Shown one piece after another: positions 7,296 through 12,643 of a DNA stretch of 36,447 bases. The notes under the pieces were generated by a model, which saw nothing but the letters and a program-made list of their open reading frames with translations, ran no database searches and was not told where the DNA came from. The translations under genes and the position numbers were made by a program. The DNA is from Lachnospiraceae bacterium (GTDB taxonomy: Bacteria > Bacillota > Clostridia > Lachnospirales > Lachnospiraceae), in NCBI GenBank assembly GCA_016290595.1, contig JAEEUR010000015.1, forward strand, positions 1 through 36,447, given 5' to 3'. Within the stretch, counting starts at the first letter, position 1. The number at the start of each line of letters is the position of its first letter.

Positions 7296-7324
7296 ATTAT
7301 ACCGAAATTACCGCCTTAGTTCAA
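7296..7324 (-). promoter_or_regulatory. Promoter of the ADP-ribosyltransferase-like operon
   Basis: On the minus strand TTGAAC (7319-7324) and TATAAT (7296-7301) are separated by exactly 17 bases, 65 bases before the start codon at 7231. This is a near-consensus housekeeping promoter. Confidence 0.75.
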
Positions 7325-7390
7325 CTCATAAGCTCCTTTTTAGGCTATTTTCCGCTCCATCTAAAAAATATTTTCTAAATTTACGGGCGA

Positions 7391-7610
7391 CCCTTATAAA
7401 AACCTCTTTCCCACGTTCTCCCATATGAGAGGGTTTGAAAAAACTCCAAAAAGTTGTTGCCGGCACTTATAAAAACCGCCTTCCCATTCTCTCGCTATTG
7501 AGAGGCTTTAAAAAGAGTCGGAATCGAAACAAAAGAATCTGAGTTTTTGCCGAAAAGGCGCATATTTTGAGGCTTCCCGTGCTCCAGCACTTGAGGGGAC
7601 TTTTCAAATG
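7391..7610. repeat. Three degenerate direct repeats, each with a small hairpin
   Basis: Units near 7391-7446, 7463-7519 and 7570-7610 share the order TTCCC, a CTC-rich arm, a TTGAG or TGAGAG arm, and an A-rich tail. Copies 1 and 2 also share CTTATAAAAACC in front. TTCCC starts are at 7408, 7481 and 7574, so spacings are 73 and 93 bases. Clear stems are CTCTC/GAGAG (7489-7493 with 7500-7504) and GTGCT/AGCAC (7579-7583 with 7586-7590). They fill the space between two divergent transcription units. Possible roles are protein binding sites, or remnants of a duplicated small RNA or terminator. Confidence 0.6.
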
Positions 7611-7654
7611 CCCCCGCACCTTGACAACTGAATACCTGACATCGGGCGAAGATA

Positions 7655-7740
7655 CGACTCTGCGAAGACGCAGCCAAGCTGACGAGCGGAGCAACGCCGG
7701 GGTGAAACTCCCGGGCAGGGAACGGACCTGATGCTCAGCC
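7655..7740 (+). ncRNA. Candidate structured leader RNA before the small Cys-rich protein
   Basis: Several stems fit together. CTGCG/CGCAG (7660-7664 with 7669-7673) has loop AAGA. CCGGG/CCCGG (7697-7701 with 7710-7714) has loop GTGAAACT. CAGG/CCTG (7716-7719 with 7727-7730) is a third hairpin. GCTGA/TCAGC (7678-7682 with 7735-7739) encloses the last two. A TTGACA box lies at 7621-7626, but no good -10 follows it. The block ends about 65 bases before the start codon at 7806. It does not match any riboswitch I know; the GTGAAACTCCC loop only superficially recalls the FMN element. Confidence 0.45.
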
Positions 7741-7805
7741 GAAGCAAAACACAAGAGAAATCTGTGCCGATAAGCTGCAGCCAGAAAAAGGAAGGAGGTG
7801 ATACC

Positions 7806-8066
7806 ATGCCCAGAATGTCCAAAAGAGACAAGCTGTACTGGAGTTTCTTTATCGATCCGGCAACCGGGCGGAGAAAGTTCAACCACGTTTGCCGATGCTG
7901 TGCGCGCGACTGTAAGCAGAGTTTCCGGGCAGAACTGATCTGCTGTCCGAAGTATCTTGGCAAGCGCAGCAAGGAAGCCCAGACGGGCATTGCCGGAAAC
8001 AGACAGCAAAAGGCGCGAAAAACAGCAAATCTGCCCGAGAACGGATTTTGGCAGGGAAATATGTGA
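7806..8066 (+). CDS. Small Cys-rich, probable zinc-binding protein of the element
   Basis: The 86-residue basic protein has cysteines at 29, 31, 32, 36, 46 and 47 (HVCRCCARDCKQSF, ELICCPKY), a spacing that suggests a zinc ribbon, and a Lys/Arg/Gln-rich tail. A near-perfect ribosome site (AAGGAGGTGATACC before ATG) fixes the start; an ATG 25 codons upstream lacks one. From memory, proteins with the RAELIxCPKY pattern occur in mobile elements of Clostridia without known function. It lies upstream of the integrase on the same strand, so it could be a DNA-binding accessory such as a directionality factor, but this is inferred from position only. Confidence 0.7.
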   Translation: MPRMSKRDKLYWSFFIDPATGRRKFNHVCRCCARDCKQSFRAELICCPKYLGKRSKEAQTGIAGNRQQKARKTANLPENGFWQGNM

Positions 8067-8340
8067 GAGCGGTGCACAGAAGCCGCTGCAGGCCAAAAAA
8101 CCAGCTAAATACGCCCCGAAACATGACGCAAATCAGGCGGGTGTTACCCGATTCCGAGGGAACGGTTCCGGATCAGGAAAAAGAAGCGGCAGCAGTCAGG
8201 GAAAACAGACGCCAAAATGGCATCGGCCCTTCCCCCTCTCACACTCTCCCCTATATACCATCATGCCGTCTAAAGAGAAAAAAGAGTAATGATTATTAAA
8301 TAATATATCTATTCAGCTAATGAGAGTATTGGAATATAAA
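8067..8340. other. Non-coding stretch between the small Cys-rich gene and the structured block
   Basis: Overlapping open frames exist in 8067-8299, but none has a ribosome site and their composition is unconvincing. From 8280 the sequence becomes strongly AT-rich (runs such as TTATTAAATAATATA), and TATAAA at 8335-8340 could be a -10 box. The AT-rich island may be a DNA-bending or regulatory region for the integrase. Confidence 0.4.
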
Positions 8341-8436
8341 CGCGGTCCGAGTGTCATAGCAAGCACCGCCTTCGTACGGATAATCTGCCGATTATCGTCC
8401 GAAGACACCTTGTCAGGGCCACCCTGAGACCCGCGG
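8341..8436 (+). ncRNA. Candidate multi-branched RNA (or palindromic control region) before the integrase
   Basis: Nested pairings close on each other. CGCGGTC pairs with GACCCGCG (8341-8347 with 8428-8435, one bulge). GTGTC pairs with GACAC (8351-8355 with 8404-8408). TTCG pairs with CGAA (8371-8374 with 8400-8403). GATAATC pairs with GATTATC (8379-8385 with 8390-8396, loop TGCC). CAGGG pairs with CCCTG (8414-8418 with 8422-8426, loop CCA). It is much GC-richer than the AT-rich island before it and ends 55 bases before the integrase ATG, so it would lie in the integrase leader. It could control integrase expression by attenuation or ligand binding, or work as DNA. I know no family with this layout. 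Confidence 0.5.
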
Positions 8437-8491
8437 ATAAAAAACTCACAGACAGATGAAAGGAGAAAGACGAAAAAATAAAGGAGGAGCT

Positions 8492-9775
8492 ATGACCAAT
8501 TTATCACGAAAGCAGGAGTCAGGCATATTCCGGGAAGCCGAAAAATATGCTATGATTGACCCCGGAATCGCCGGAATCAAAGAGGAATTGAAGAAGGCGA
8601 AAGACATCATCAGTCAATACTGGATGAAGTACAACGAGAAAGACGGGTACTGGTACGCCAAAGTACCGAACCCAAAGAGAGGAGGAAAAAAGACCGCTAT
8701 CAAGCGGCGCAGCAAGAAAGCCCTGGAGGAAGCCATTCTGGAGGCTCATTACCGGCGAACGGGAGAAGCAGCCAACGTGAATGCTCCGTCCTTCAGCCAG
8801 CTGTATCCCCTGTGGAGAGCCTATAAGATCCGCGTGAAGGAACATCTCGAATCCACCGCGATCCGCAACGACGGATGCTACAGGAAATATCTGAAGAACG
8901 CGGACTGGATCGACCGAGATATCTGCGAGATCAAGCCGATCGAGATTCGGAAATGGATGAAGATCACGGCGGCAGACAGAGCTCCGACCAAGCACGATTT
9001 CACCAATCTGCACGGGATCATCAACGGGGTATTCACTTTTGCCCTGGACGAGGGGCTTGTGGACGAACCGATCGCTCCATTCATTTCGGGGATCGGCCGG
9101 AACGGAAGGCTCTTCACTCCGATGAAATCACAGCTGCCCGAATATGATGCGACACAGGTCTATACCAAAGAAGAAGCGGAAAAAGTTCTCGCACAGCTGC
9201 AGTGGGATCATATCGTGGATCTCGGAATACGGCTGCTATTCTGGACAGGACTGCGGATCGGCGAGCTGCTTGCGCTGCGCTGGGATGATATCTCAGCGGA
9301 CTATTCGGAGATTCTGGTGCGCCGCCGGCTGACGAGCCAAAAGGAAGGAGACCGCTATATCCATCCGGTGCTGGAAGGCACGAAGGGGAAAGGTTCCTAC
9401 CGGCGTGTTCTGATCCCGCCCGACGTTCTGCAGCCGATCATTCTGGCAGCAAGAAAGATCAATCCGGACGGCGCATACATCTTCACCAATAAAGGAGATG
9501 AACCGATGACACAAGGCTCCTTCGCCTCACGTCTGCGGCGGATCTGCCGCTGGGCGGGAGTGGATTTCAAGAGCCTGCACAAGATCCGTAAAACGGTCGT
9601 GACCGAGCTGATAGATCACCATCTGCCGATGCCGTTCATCCAGAGCCAGGTCGGACATGCCAGCGCACAGACCACGGAGAACTGTTACCACTTCAACAAT
9701 AAGACCAAATACGAAAACGGCAGGAAACTTGCCATTGCCCTGACTGATTTCCTGCCGTTTGTCTCTGGGACCTGA
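8492..9775 (+). CDS. int: Tyrosine recombinase integrase of the tRNA-Ala element
   Basis: The 427-residue protein cuts and joins the att sites to insert or excise the element. Residues about 43-87 (YWYAKVPNPKRGGKK) form the N-terminal arm-binding domain, about 100-200 the SAM-like core-binding domain, and 220-427 the catalytic domain. The catalytic set is complete: R255 (TGLRIGELL), a beta-hairpin Lys near 298-300, H363 and R366 (LHKIRKT), H389 (QVGHAS) and the nucleophile Y399 (ENCYHF). The ATG at 8492 follows AAAGGAGGAGCT; the open frame extends 12 codons upstream without a ribosome site. Its 3' end lies 54 bases from the att core, the usual position. The remnant at 4186-4260 is the tail of a close relative. 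Confidence 0.95.
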   Translation: MTNLSRKQESGIFREAEKYAMIDPGIAGIKEELKKAKDIISQYWMKYNEKDGYWYAKVPNPKRGGKKTAIKRRSKKALEEAILEAHYRRTGEAANVNAPSFSQLYPLWRAYKIRVKEHLESTAIRNDGCYRKYLKNADWIDRDICEIKPIEIRKWMKITAADRAPTKHDFTNLHGIINGVFTFALDEGLVDEPIAPFISGIGRNGRLFTPMKSQLPEYDATQVYTKEEAEKVLAQLQWDHIVDLGIRLLFWTGLRIGELLALRWDDISADYSEILVRRRLTSQKEGDRYIHPVLEGTKGKGSYRRVLIPPDVLQPIILAARKINPDGAYIFTNKGDEPMTQGSFASRLRRICRWAGVDFKSLHKIRKTVVTELIDHHLPMPFIQSQVGHASAQTTENCYHFNNKTKYENGRKLAIALTDFLPFVSGT

Positions 9776-9776
9776 C

Positions 9777-9792
9777 GTAACTCACGTAACTC
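9777..9792. repeat. Paired GTAACTC motifs beside the tRNA-proximal att site
   Basis: GTAACTC occurs at 9777-9783 and 9786-9792, directly after the integrase stop and about 40 bases from the att core. The same motif is paired at 4463-4483 near the other core. Motifs at both ends fit arm-type sites for the integrase N-terminal domain, by analogy with Tn916-type systems. Confidence 0.55.
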
Positions 9793-9808
9793 GGCCCTTT
9801 TTTGCACA

Positions 9809-9833
9809 AAAACCGTTGCCATACAACGGTTTT
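9809..9833. terminator. Bidirectional terminator between integrase and tRNA-Ala
   Basis: AAAACCGTTG and CAACGGTTTT form a perfect 10-bp stem around loop CCATA. On the plus strand it would end integrase transcription; on the minus strand it lies six bases past the tRNA 3' end and would end tRNA transcription. Confidence 0.8.
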
Positions 9834-9858
9834 CGGAGTGGAGCATAGGGGGATCGAA
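9830..9858. repeat. att core copy within the tRNA-Ala 3' end
   Basis: Identical to 4315-4343. Positions 9839-9858 are part of the tRNA gene, so the element's copy keeps the tRNA intact after integration. Confidence 0.9.
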
Positions 9859-9911
9859 CCCCTGACCTCCAGATTGCGAACCTGGCGCTCTCCCAGCTGA
9901 GCTAATACCCC
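9839..9911 (-). tRNA. tRNA-Ala (anticodon CGC)
   Basis: Read on the minus strand, all four arms form: acceptor GGGGTAT/ATGCTCC, D stem GCTC/GAGC, anticodon stem CCAGG/TCTGG with loop TTCGCAA, and T stem AGGGG/CCCCT with loop TTCGATC. The anticodon is CGC, reading the alanine codon GCG. The acceptor carries the G3-U70 wobble pair that marks alanine tRNAs, and the discriminator base is A. The 3' CCA is not encoded. Its 3' end is the integration site of the neighbouring element. Confidence 0.95.
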
Positions 9912-9923
9912 GAGGCGAAGAGG

Positions 9924-9952
9924 ATTGTAACACTTTCACTCCGGCTTTGCAA
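9924..9952 (-). promoter_or_regulatory. Promoter of tRNA-Ala
   Basis: TTGCAA (9947-9952) and TACAAT (9924-9929) are 17 bases apart on the minus strand. The predicted start is about six bases before the tRNA 5' end. The -35 box lies inside the 3' end of the DtxR-type gene. Confidence 0.75.
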
Positions 9953-10310
9953 GCACTTTTTGAAAGTATTTTTTGATTGCGGAAAAAGTTTCCTCGCTGA
10001 TGTAGTGTTCCACGCGGCAGGCGTCCTCCGCGGCGGTCTCTTCGCTCACGCCGATCGCCTGCAGAATGGCGGAAAGCGTCTGATGCCGCTCGTAAATATT
10101 CTGCGCGATCCTCCGCCCGGACTCGGTCAGGGTGATCGAGCCGGCTTCGTCGACCGTGATGTGGCCGTTTCTCTTCAGGATCCCCATCGCACGGCTGACG
10201 GAAGGCTTGGAAAAGCCCATTTCCTCGCTGACGTCAATAGAACGCACCGCCCTGCCTTTTTCTGACAGGACCAGAATGGTTTCCAGATACATTTCACCGG
10301 ATTCCTGCAT
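9936..10310 (-). CDS. DtxR-family metal-dependent transcriptional repressor, short form
   Basis: The 124-residue protein has an N-terminal winged helix (residues about 5-65, VRSIDVSEEMGFSKPSVSRAM) and a dimerisation/metal-binding half, with no SH3-like third domain. Likely metal ligands are M7, H76 (YERHQTL), C98, E101 and H102 (DACRVEHYIS). Met and Cys at these positions match the iron-sensing DtxR/IdeR pattern rather than MntR, which has Asp and Glu; the metal is therefore inferred to be iron. The ATG at 10310 starts the family-typical MQESGEMYLE; a longer frame is out of register with the family. No metal transporter is next to it. It is divergent from the PrsW-like gene. Confidence 0.9.
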   Translation of the reverse strand: MQESGEMYLETILVLSEKGRAVRSIDVSEEMGFSKPSVSRAMGILKRNGHITVDEAGSITLTESGRRIAQNIYERHQTLSAILQAIGVSEETAAEDACRVEHYISEETFSAIKKYFQKVLAKPE

Positions 10311-10344
10311 GGAACGAAAGCCTCCTCCGCATGATCTTATCTGT

Positions 10345-10373
10345 AAAATAGCAGAAAAAAGCAAAAAAAGCAA
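10345..10373 (-). promoter_or_regulatory. Possible promoter of the DtxR-family gene
   Basis: TTGCTT (10368-10373) and TATTTT (10345-10350) are 17 bases apart on the minus strand, 35 bases before the start codon. The surrounding T-rich tract makes chance matches likely. Confidence 0.4.
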
Positions 10374-10390
10374 GTGCGGACGCGCAGTTC

Positions 10391-10419
10391 TTGTCAATCC
10401 GGCGGAATTATGATACACT
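10391..10419 (+). promoter_or_regulatory. Promoter of the PrsW-like gene
   Basis: TTGTCA (10391-10396) and TACACT (10414-10419) are separated by 17 bases and lie 28 bases before the ATG at 10448. Confidence 0.65.
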
Positions 10420-10447
10420 GCCTGCAGAATCAAGGGGGAGCTGAGAC

Positions 10448-11158
10448 ATGTTTTATCTGTTCAATCTTTTTAATCCGATCCTGATCGCGGCCGCCGTGAT
10501 CCCCGCCTTGTTCCTGATGTATAAGATCTACAAGGCCGACCGGCTGGAGCCGGAATCGCCGCGTCTTCTGCTGATTCTGGCCGGGCTGGGGGTTCTGGCG
10601 ACCGCTGTCGCCATGCTTCTGGAAAGGGCCGGCGATTTCCTCCTCGGATGGCTCGAAGGCACGCTGACCTACGAGGTGCTCTTCTATTTCGTGGTGGTCG
10701 CCCTGTCGGAGGAGGGCGCCAAATACTTCTTCCTGCGCAGAAAGACCTGGTTTTCGGATCAGTTTGACTGTCAGTTCGACGGCGTCGTTTATGCGGTATT
10801 CGTGAGTCTCGGCTTCGCGCTGGCGGAGAACGTCGGCTACGTGCTGCGCTTCGGTCTCGGAACGGCTCTGGCGCGCGCCGTGACCGCGATCCCCGGACAC
10901 GCCTGCTTCGGCGTCTTCATGGGCGCCTTCTACGGCGTCGCCAAGCGCTACGACAACTTTGGCTGGCCGGAAAAGAGCCGTCAGAACAGCATTCTGGCGC
11001 TGGTGATCCCCACGCTGCTGCACGGCGCCTACGATTTCATCGCAACGCGCATGAGCGACGAGGGCACGCTGTTCTTTGTCGTCTTCGTCATCGCGATGTT
11101 CGTCATCGCCTTTCGGGTGGTGAAAAACCTGTCGGAGAGGGATCAGTATATTTACTGA
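10448..11158 (+). CDS. prsW: PrsW-family intramembrane metalloprotease
   Basis: The 236-residue membrane protein has about seven hydrophobic segments and the PrsW motifs in order: SEEGAKY (E88, E89), QFDGVVYA (109-116), GFALAENVGY (E127, N128), PGHACFG (H151) and LLHGAYDF (H192). In Bacillus subtilis PrsW makes the first cut in the RsiW anti-sigma factor; no anti-sigma gene is visible here, so the target is unknown. A GGGGGAG ribosome site precedes the ATG. It stands alone on the plus strand between its own promoter and a strong terminator. Confidence 0.9.
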   Translation: MFYLFNLFNPILIAAAVIPALFLMYKIYKADRLEPESPRLLLILAGLGVLATAVAMLLERAGDFLLGWLEGTLTYEVLFYFVVVALSEEGAKYFFLRRKTWFSDQFDCQFDGVVYAVFVSLGFALAENVGYVLRFGLGTALARAVTAIPGHACFGVFMGAFYGVAKRYDNFGWPEKSRQNSILALVIPTLLHGAYDFIATRMSDEGTLFFVVFVIAMFVIAFRVVKNLSERDQYIY

Positions 11159-11186
11159 TTTGGGTCCGCGAACTCATATGAAACAT

Positions 11187-11219
11187 GAAAACAGACGGTC
11201 TTCCGGACCGTCTGTTTTC
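11187..11219. terminator. Strong bidirectional terminator
   Basis: A perfect 14-bp stem (11187-11200 with 11206-11219) around loop TTCCG, with A- and T-rich flanks on both strands. It serves the PrsW-like gene and the convergent sortase operon. Confidence 0.9.
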
Positions 11220-11238
11220 GTTTTTGGTCTACTGCCCT

Positions 11239-11511
11239 TTACAGCGCCGGGAAAGCGTTCTGGATCGTGCTCCAAATGACCGGCAGGACGCCCAACACCC
11301 CCATGACCAGACTGATGATCAGCGCGATCACCAGCCCGCAGAAAAAGCTCCGGGCAAAGGAGCGGCGGTTGATATTGGTGTCGCTTAAGGAAAAGATGAT
11401 CAGGCAGATCAGACCGATGACCGGAATGGCGAAAAGCAGCGAATAGCCGAAATAAGCCCAGGGACTTAAGGGCCGGAAACGCTCGGGACCGTTGTAACCG
11501 TATTTGTCCAT
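11239..11511 (-). CDS. Small two-helix membrane protein of unknown function
   Basis: The 90-residue protein starts with a polar, aromatic stretch (MDKYGYNGPERFRPLSPWAY) followed by hydrophobic helices at about 22-43 and 57-80, separated by a polar turn (SDTNINRRSFAR). It has a strong ribosome site (AAGGAGG, six bases before ATG). It starts 28 bases after the sortase gene stops and ends just before the terminator, so it is co-transcribed with the sortase. I recall similar small membrane proteins in Clostridia but no assigned role. Confidence 0.8.
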   Translation of the reverse strand: MDKYGYNGPERFRPLSPWAYFGYSLLFAIPVIGLICLIIFSLSDTNINRRSFARSFFCGLVIALIISLVMGVLGVLPVIWSTIQNAFPAL

Positions 11512-11539
11512 CAGAAACCTCCTTGACGGAAACTCATGT

Positions 11540-12559
11540 CTATGCGATCTGCACCAGCTTGCAGATCATGTAAAGGCGGCCGTCCGTCACCTGATAGGCG
11601 CAGGTATACAGGCAGACCAGCTTGTCGCCGTATTCGGCAGTCACGCCGGTCGTATAGACCGCGCGGTCCAGATAGCTCTGTATGCCTTCCCGGAACGCCT
11701 CTTCCGAGTCATAGACGCGGACCGGTTCGTCCCAGACGGTCGTATAGACCGAAGCCATGATCTGCAGCTCGTAGATGGCGGTCGGTGTGTAGAGCCGCAT
11801 GACCGGATGCGTCTTATAGTAATCGTAGGAATCGTAAAGATCCAGCTTCCCGAACATGCTCTTGTTCCGCATCTTGTGACCGTAGATGATGGTCACGTCA
11901 TCCTCCAGAAAGTTGTTCCGGTAATCCACGAATAACGTGCCGGCAAAGTTCCAGGTGCCGTCCAGCAGGCGGTGCAGGTAGTAATCGTTGTTTCTGCCCT
12001 GAACGACGGGCAGGTTGATCTCTCCGTCCTGTCCGTAAAGCCAGGCGACCACGTCCCCGTTCTTTTCCCAGAGAGCCGGGAAATTGACGTCGAGCCAGGG
12101 CAGCTTCTGGGTCGGCGAGGCATAGATCTGCGAAGGCTTCGTAGCCTGCGTCTCCGGTTCCCGGTCCGGCCTCGTCATGTCCGGCGGCAGGGAGCCGTCG
12201 ACGTAGGAAGGGCGGGACGAAGCGGAAGGATCCGAAGCATCCGGCTGCGTTTCCGCGGGATCCGCCTGCGTCTGGGCGGAATTCTCCGGATTATTCGCCG
12301 GCCTCGTGCCGACCGGATAAAAGATGGGGCCGTCCACCACTTTGACGACTTCGTTCTCGAGACCCGTATACGCCTTCTCCGCCTTGCGGTATTCTATCAG
12401 CTTGCCGGCGATCTGATAGCCGGAATACAGCATAACGCCGATCAGAAGGACCAGGATGATATCGTAGATCCGGATATGCCTTATCTTCTTTTTTTTCTTA
12501 TCGGTCAGACGCCGGCTTTTAACCGTGCTTTCTTCCGTGTTTTTGCTTTCTTCCGACAT
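11540..12559 (-). CDS. srtB: Class B sortase
   Basis: Sortases join surface proteins to the cell wall or build pili. This 339-residue protein has a Lys/Arg-rich cytoplasmic start, one membrane helix (about 31-48), a Pro/Thr/Gln/Ser-rich linker (about 85-150) and a catalytic domain with H228 (IIYGHKM), C320 (CLYTCAY) and R328 (DGRLYMICK). The VDYRNNF segment and the helix insert SYDYYKTHP are typical of class B. The ATG at 12559 is preferred over one seven codons upstream because AAAGGGA lies five bases before it. No protein with a sorting signal is encoded in the window. The linker is longer than in most class B sortases. Confidence 0.92.
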   Translation of the reverse strand: MSEESKNTEESTVKSRRLTDKKKKKIRHIRIYDIILVLLIGVMLYSGYQIAGKLIEYRKAEKAYTGLENEVVKVVDGPIFYPVGTRPANNPENSAQTQADPAETQPDASDPSASSRPSYVDGSLPPDMTRPDREPETQATKPSQIYASPTQKLPWLDVNFPALWEKNGDVVAWLYGQDGEINLPVVQGRNNDYYLHRLLDGTWNFAGTLFVDYRNNFLEDDVTIIYGHKMRNKSMFGKLDLYDSYDYYKTHPVMRLYTPTAIYELQIMASVYTTVWDEPVRVYDSEEAFREGIQSYLDRAVYTTGVTAEYGDKLVCLYTCAYQVTDGRLYMICKLVQIA

Positions 12560-12614
12560 TTCTATCCCTTTCCGGACCATCCGCGCGGATGCTCCGCGAA
12601 AAAACTACCGTCTG

Positions 12615-12643
12615 ATCATAGCACATTTTTCGGGCTCCGTCTA
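12615..12643 (-). promoter_or_regulatory. Probable promoter of the sortase operon
   Basis: TAGACG (12638-12643) and TATGAT (12615-12620) are 17 bases apart on the minus strand. The -35 box includes the addA stop codon. A perfect palindrome (CGCGGA/TCCGCG, 12584-12598) lies in the leader and could be an operator or a structural element. Confidence 0.5.

Larger units (their letters stand above)
4315..9858. mobile_element. Integrative element of about 5.5 kb at tRNA-Ala
   Basis: Two identical 29-bp cores bound the element. An intact tyrosine integrase sits at the tRNA end, the usual place for such elements. The inside is AT-richer than the chromosome on both sides. Contents from the tRNA end: integrase, a structured block, a small Cys-rich protein with a structured leader, three degenerate hairpin repeats, and three minus-strand cargo genes, two of them ending in a shared repeat. 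I see no relaxase, replication initiator, coupling protein or phage structural gene, so it would need help to transfer. A classical excisionase was not recognised either; the 86-residue Cys-rich protein is the only candidate for such a helper. Confidence 0.82.

Noticed and set aside
7391-7610. CRISPR-like array
   Set aside because: Only three units, repeats are degenerate, spacings are unequal (73 and 93 bases), and no cas gene is present.
7690-7730. Resemblance to an FMN riboswitch (GGGGTGAAACTCCCG)
   Set aside because: Only one hairpin loop is similar; the other conserved FMN-element segments are missing and no riboflavin gene follows.
7957-8299. Two overlapping open frames after the Cys-rich gene
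   Set aside because: Neither has a ribosome site, both have low-complexity, unfamiliar products, and one overlaps the Cys-rich gene. A frameshifted longer version of that gene cannot be excluded.
8335-8340. TATAAA as the integrase promoter
   Set aside because: No matching -35 box, and the start site would cut the first stem of the structured block.
12584-12598. Terminator for addA
   Set aside because: The palindrome is not followed by a T-run on the minus strand and lies within the sortase leader.
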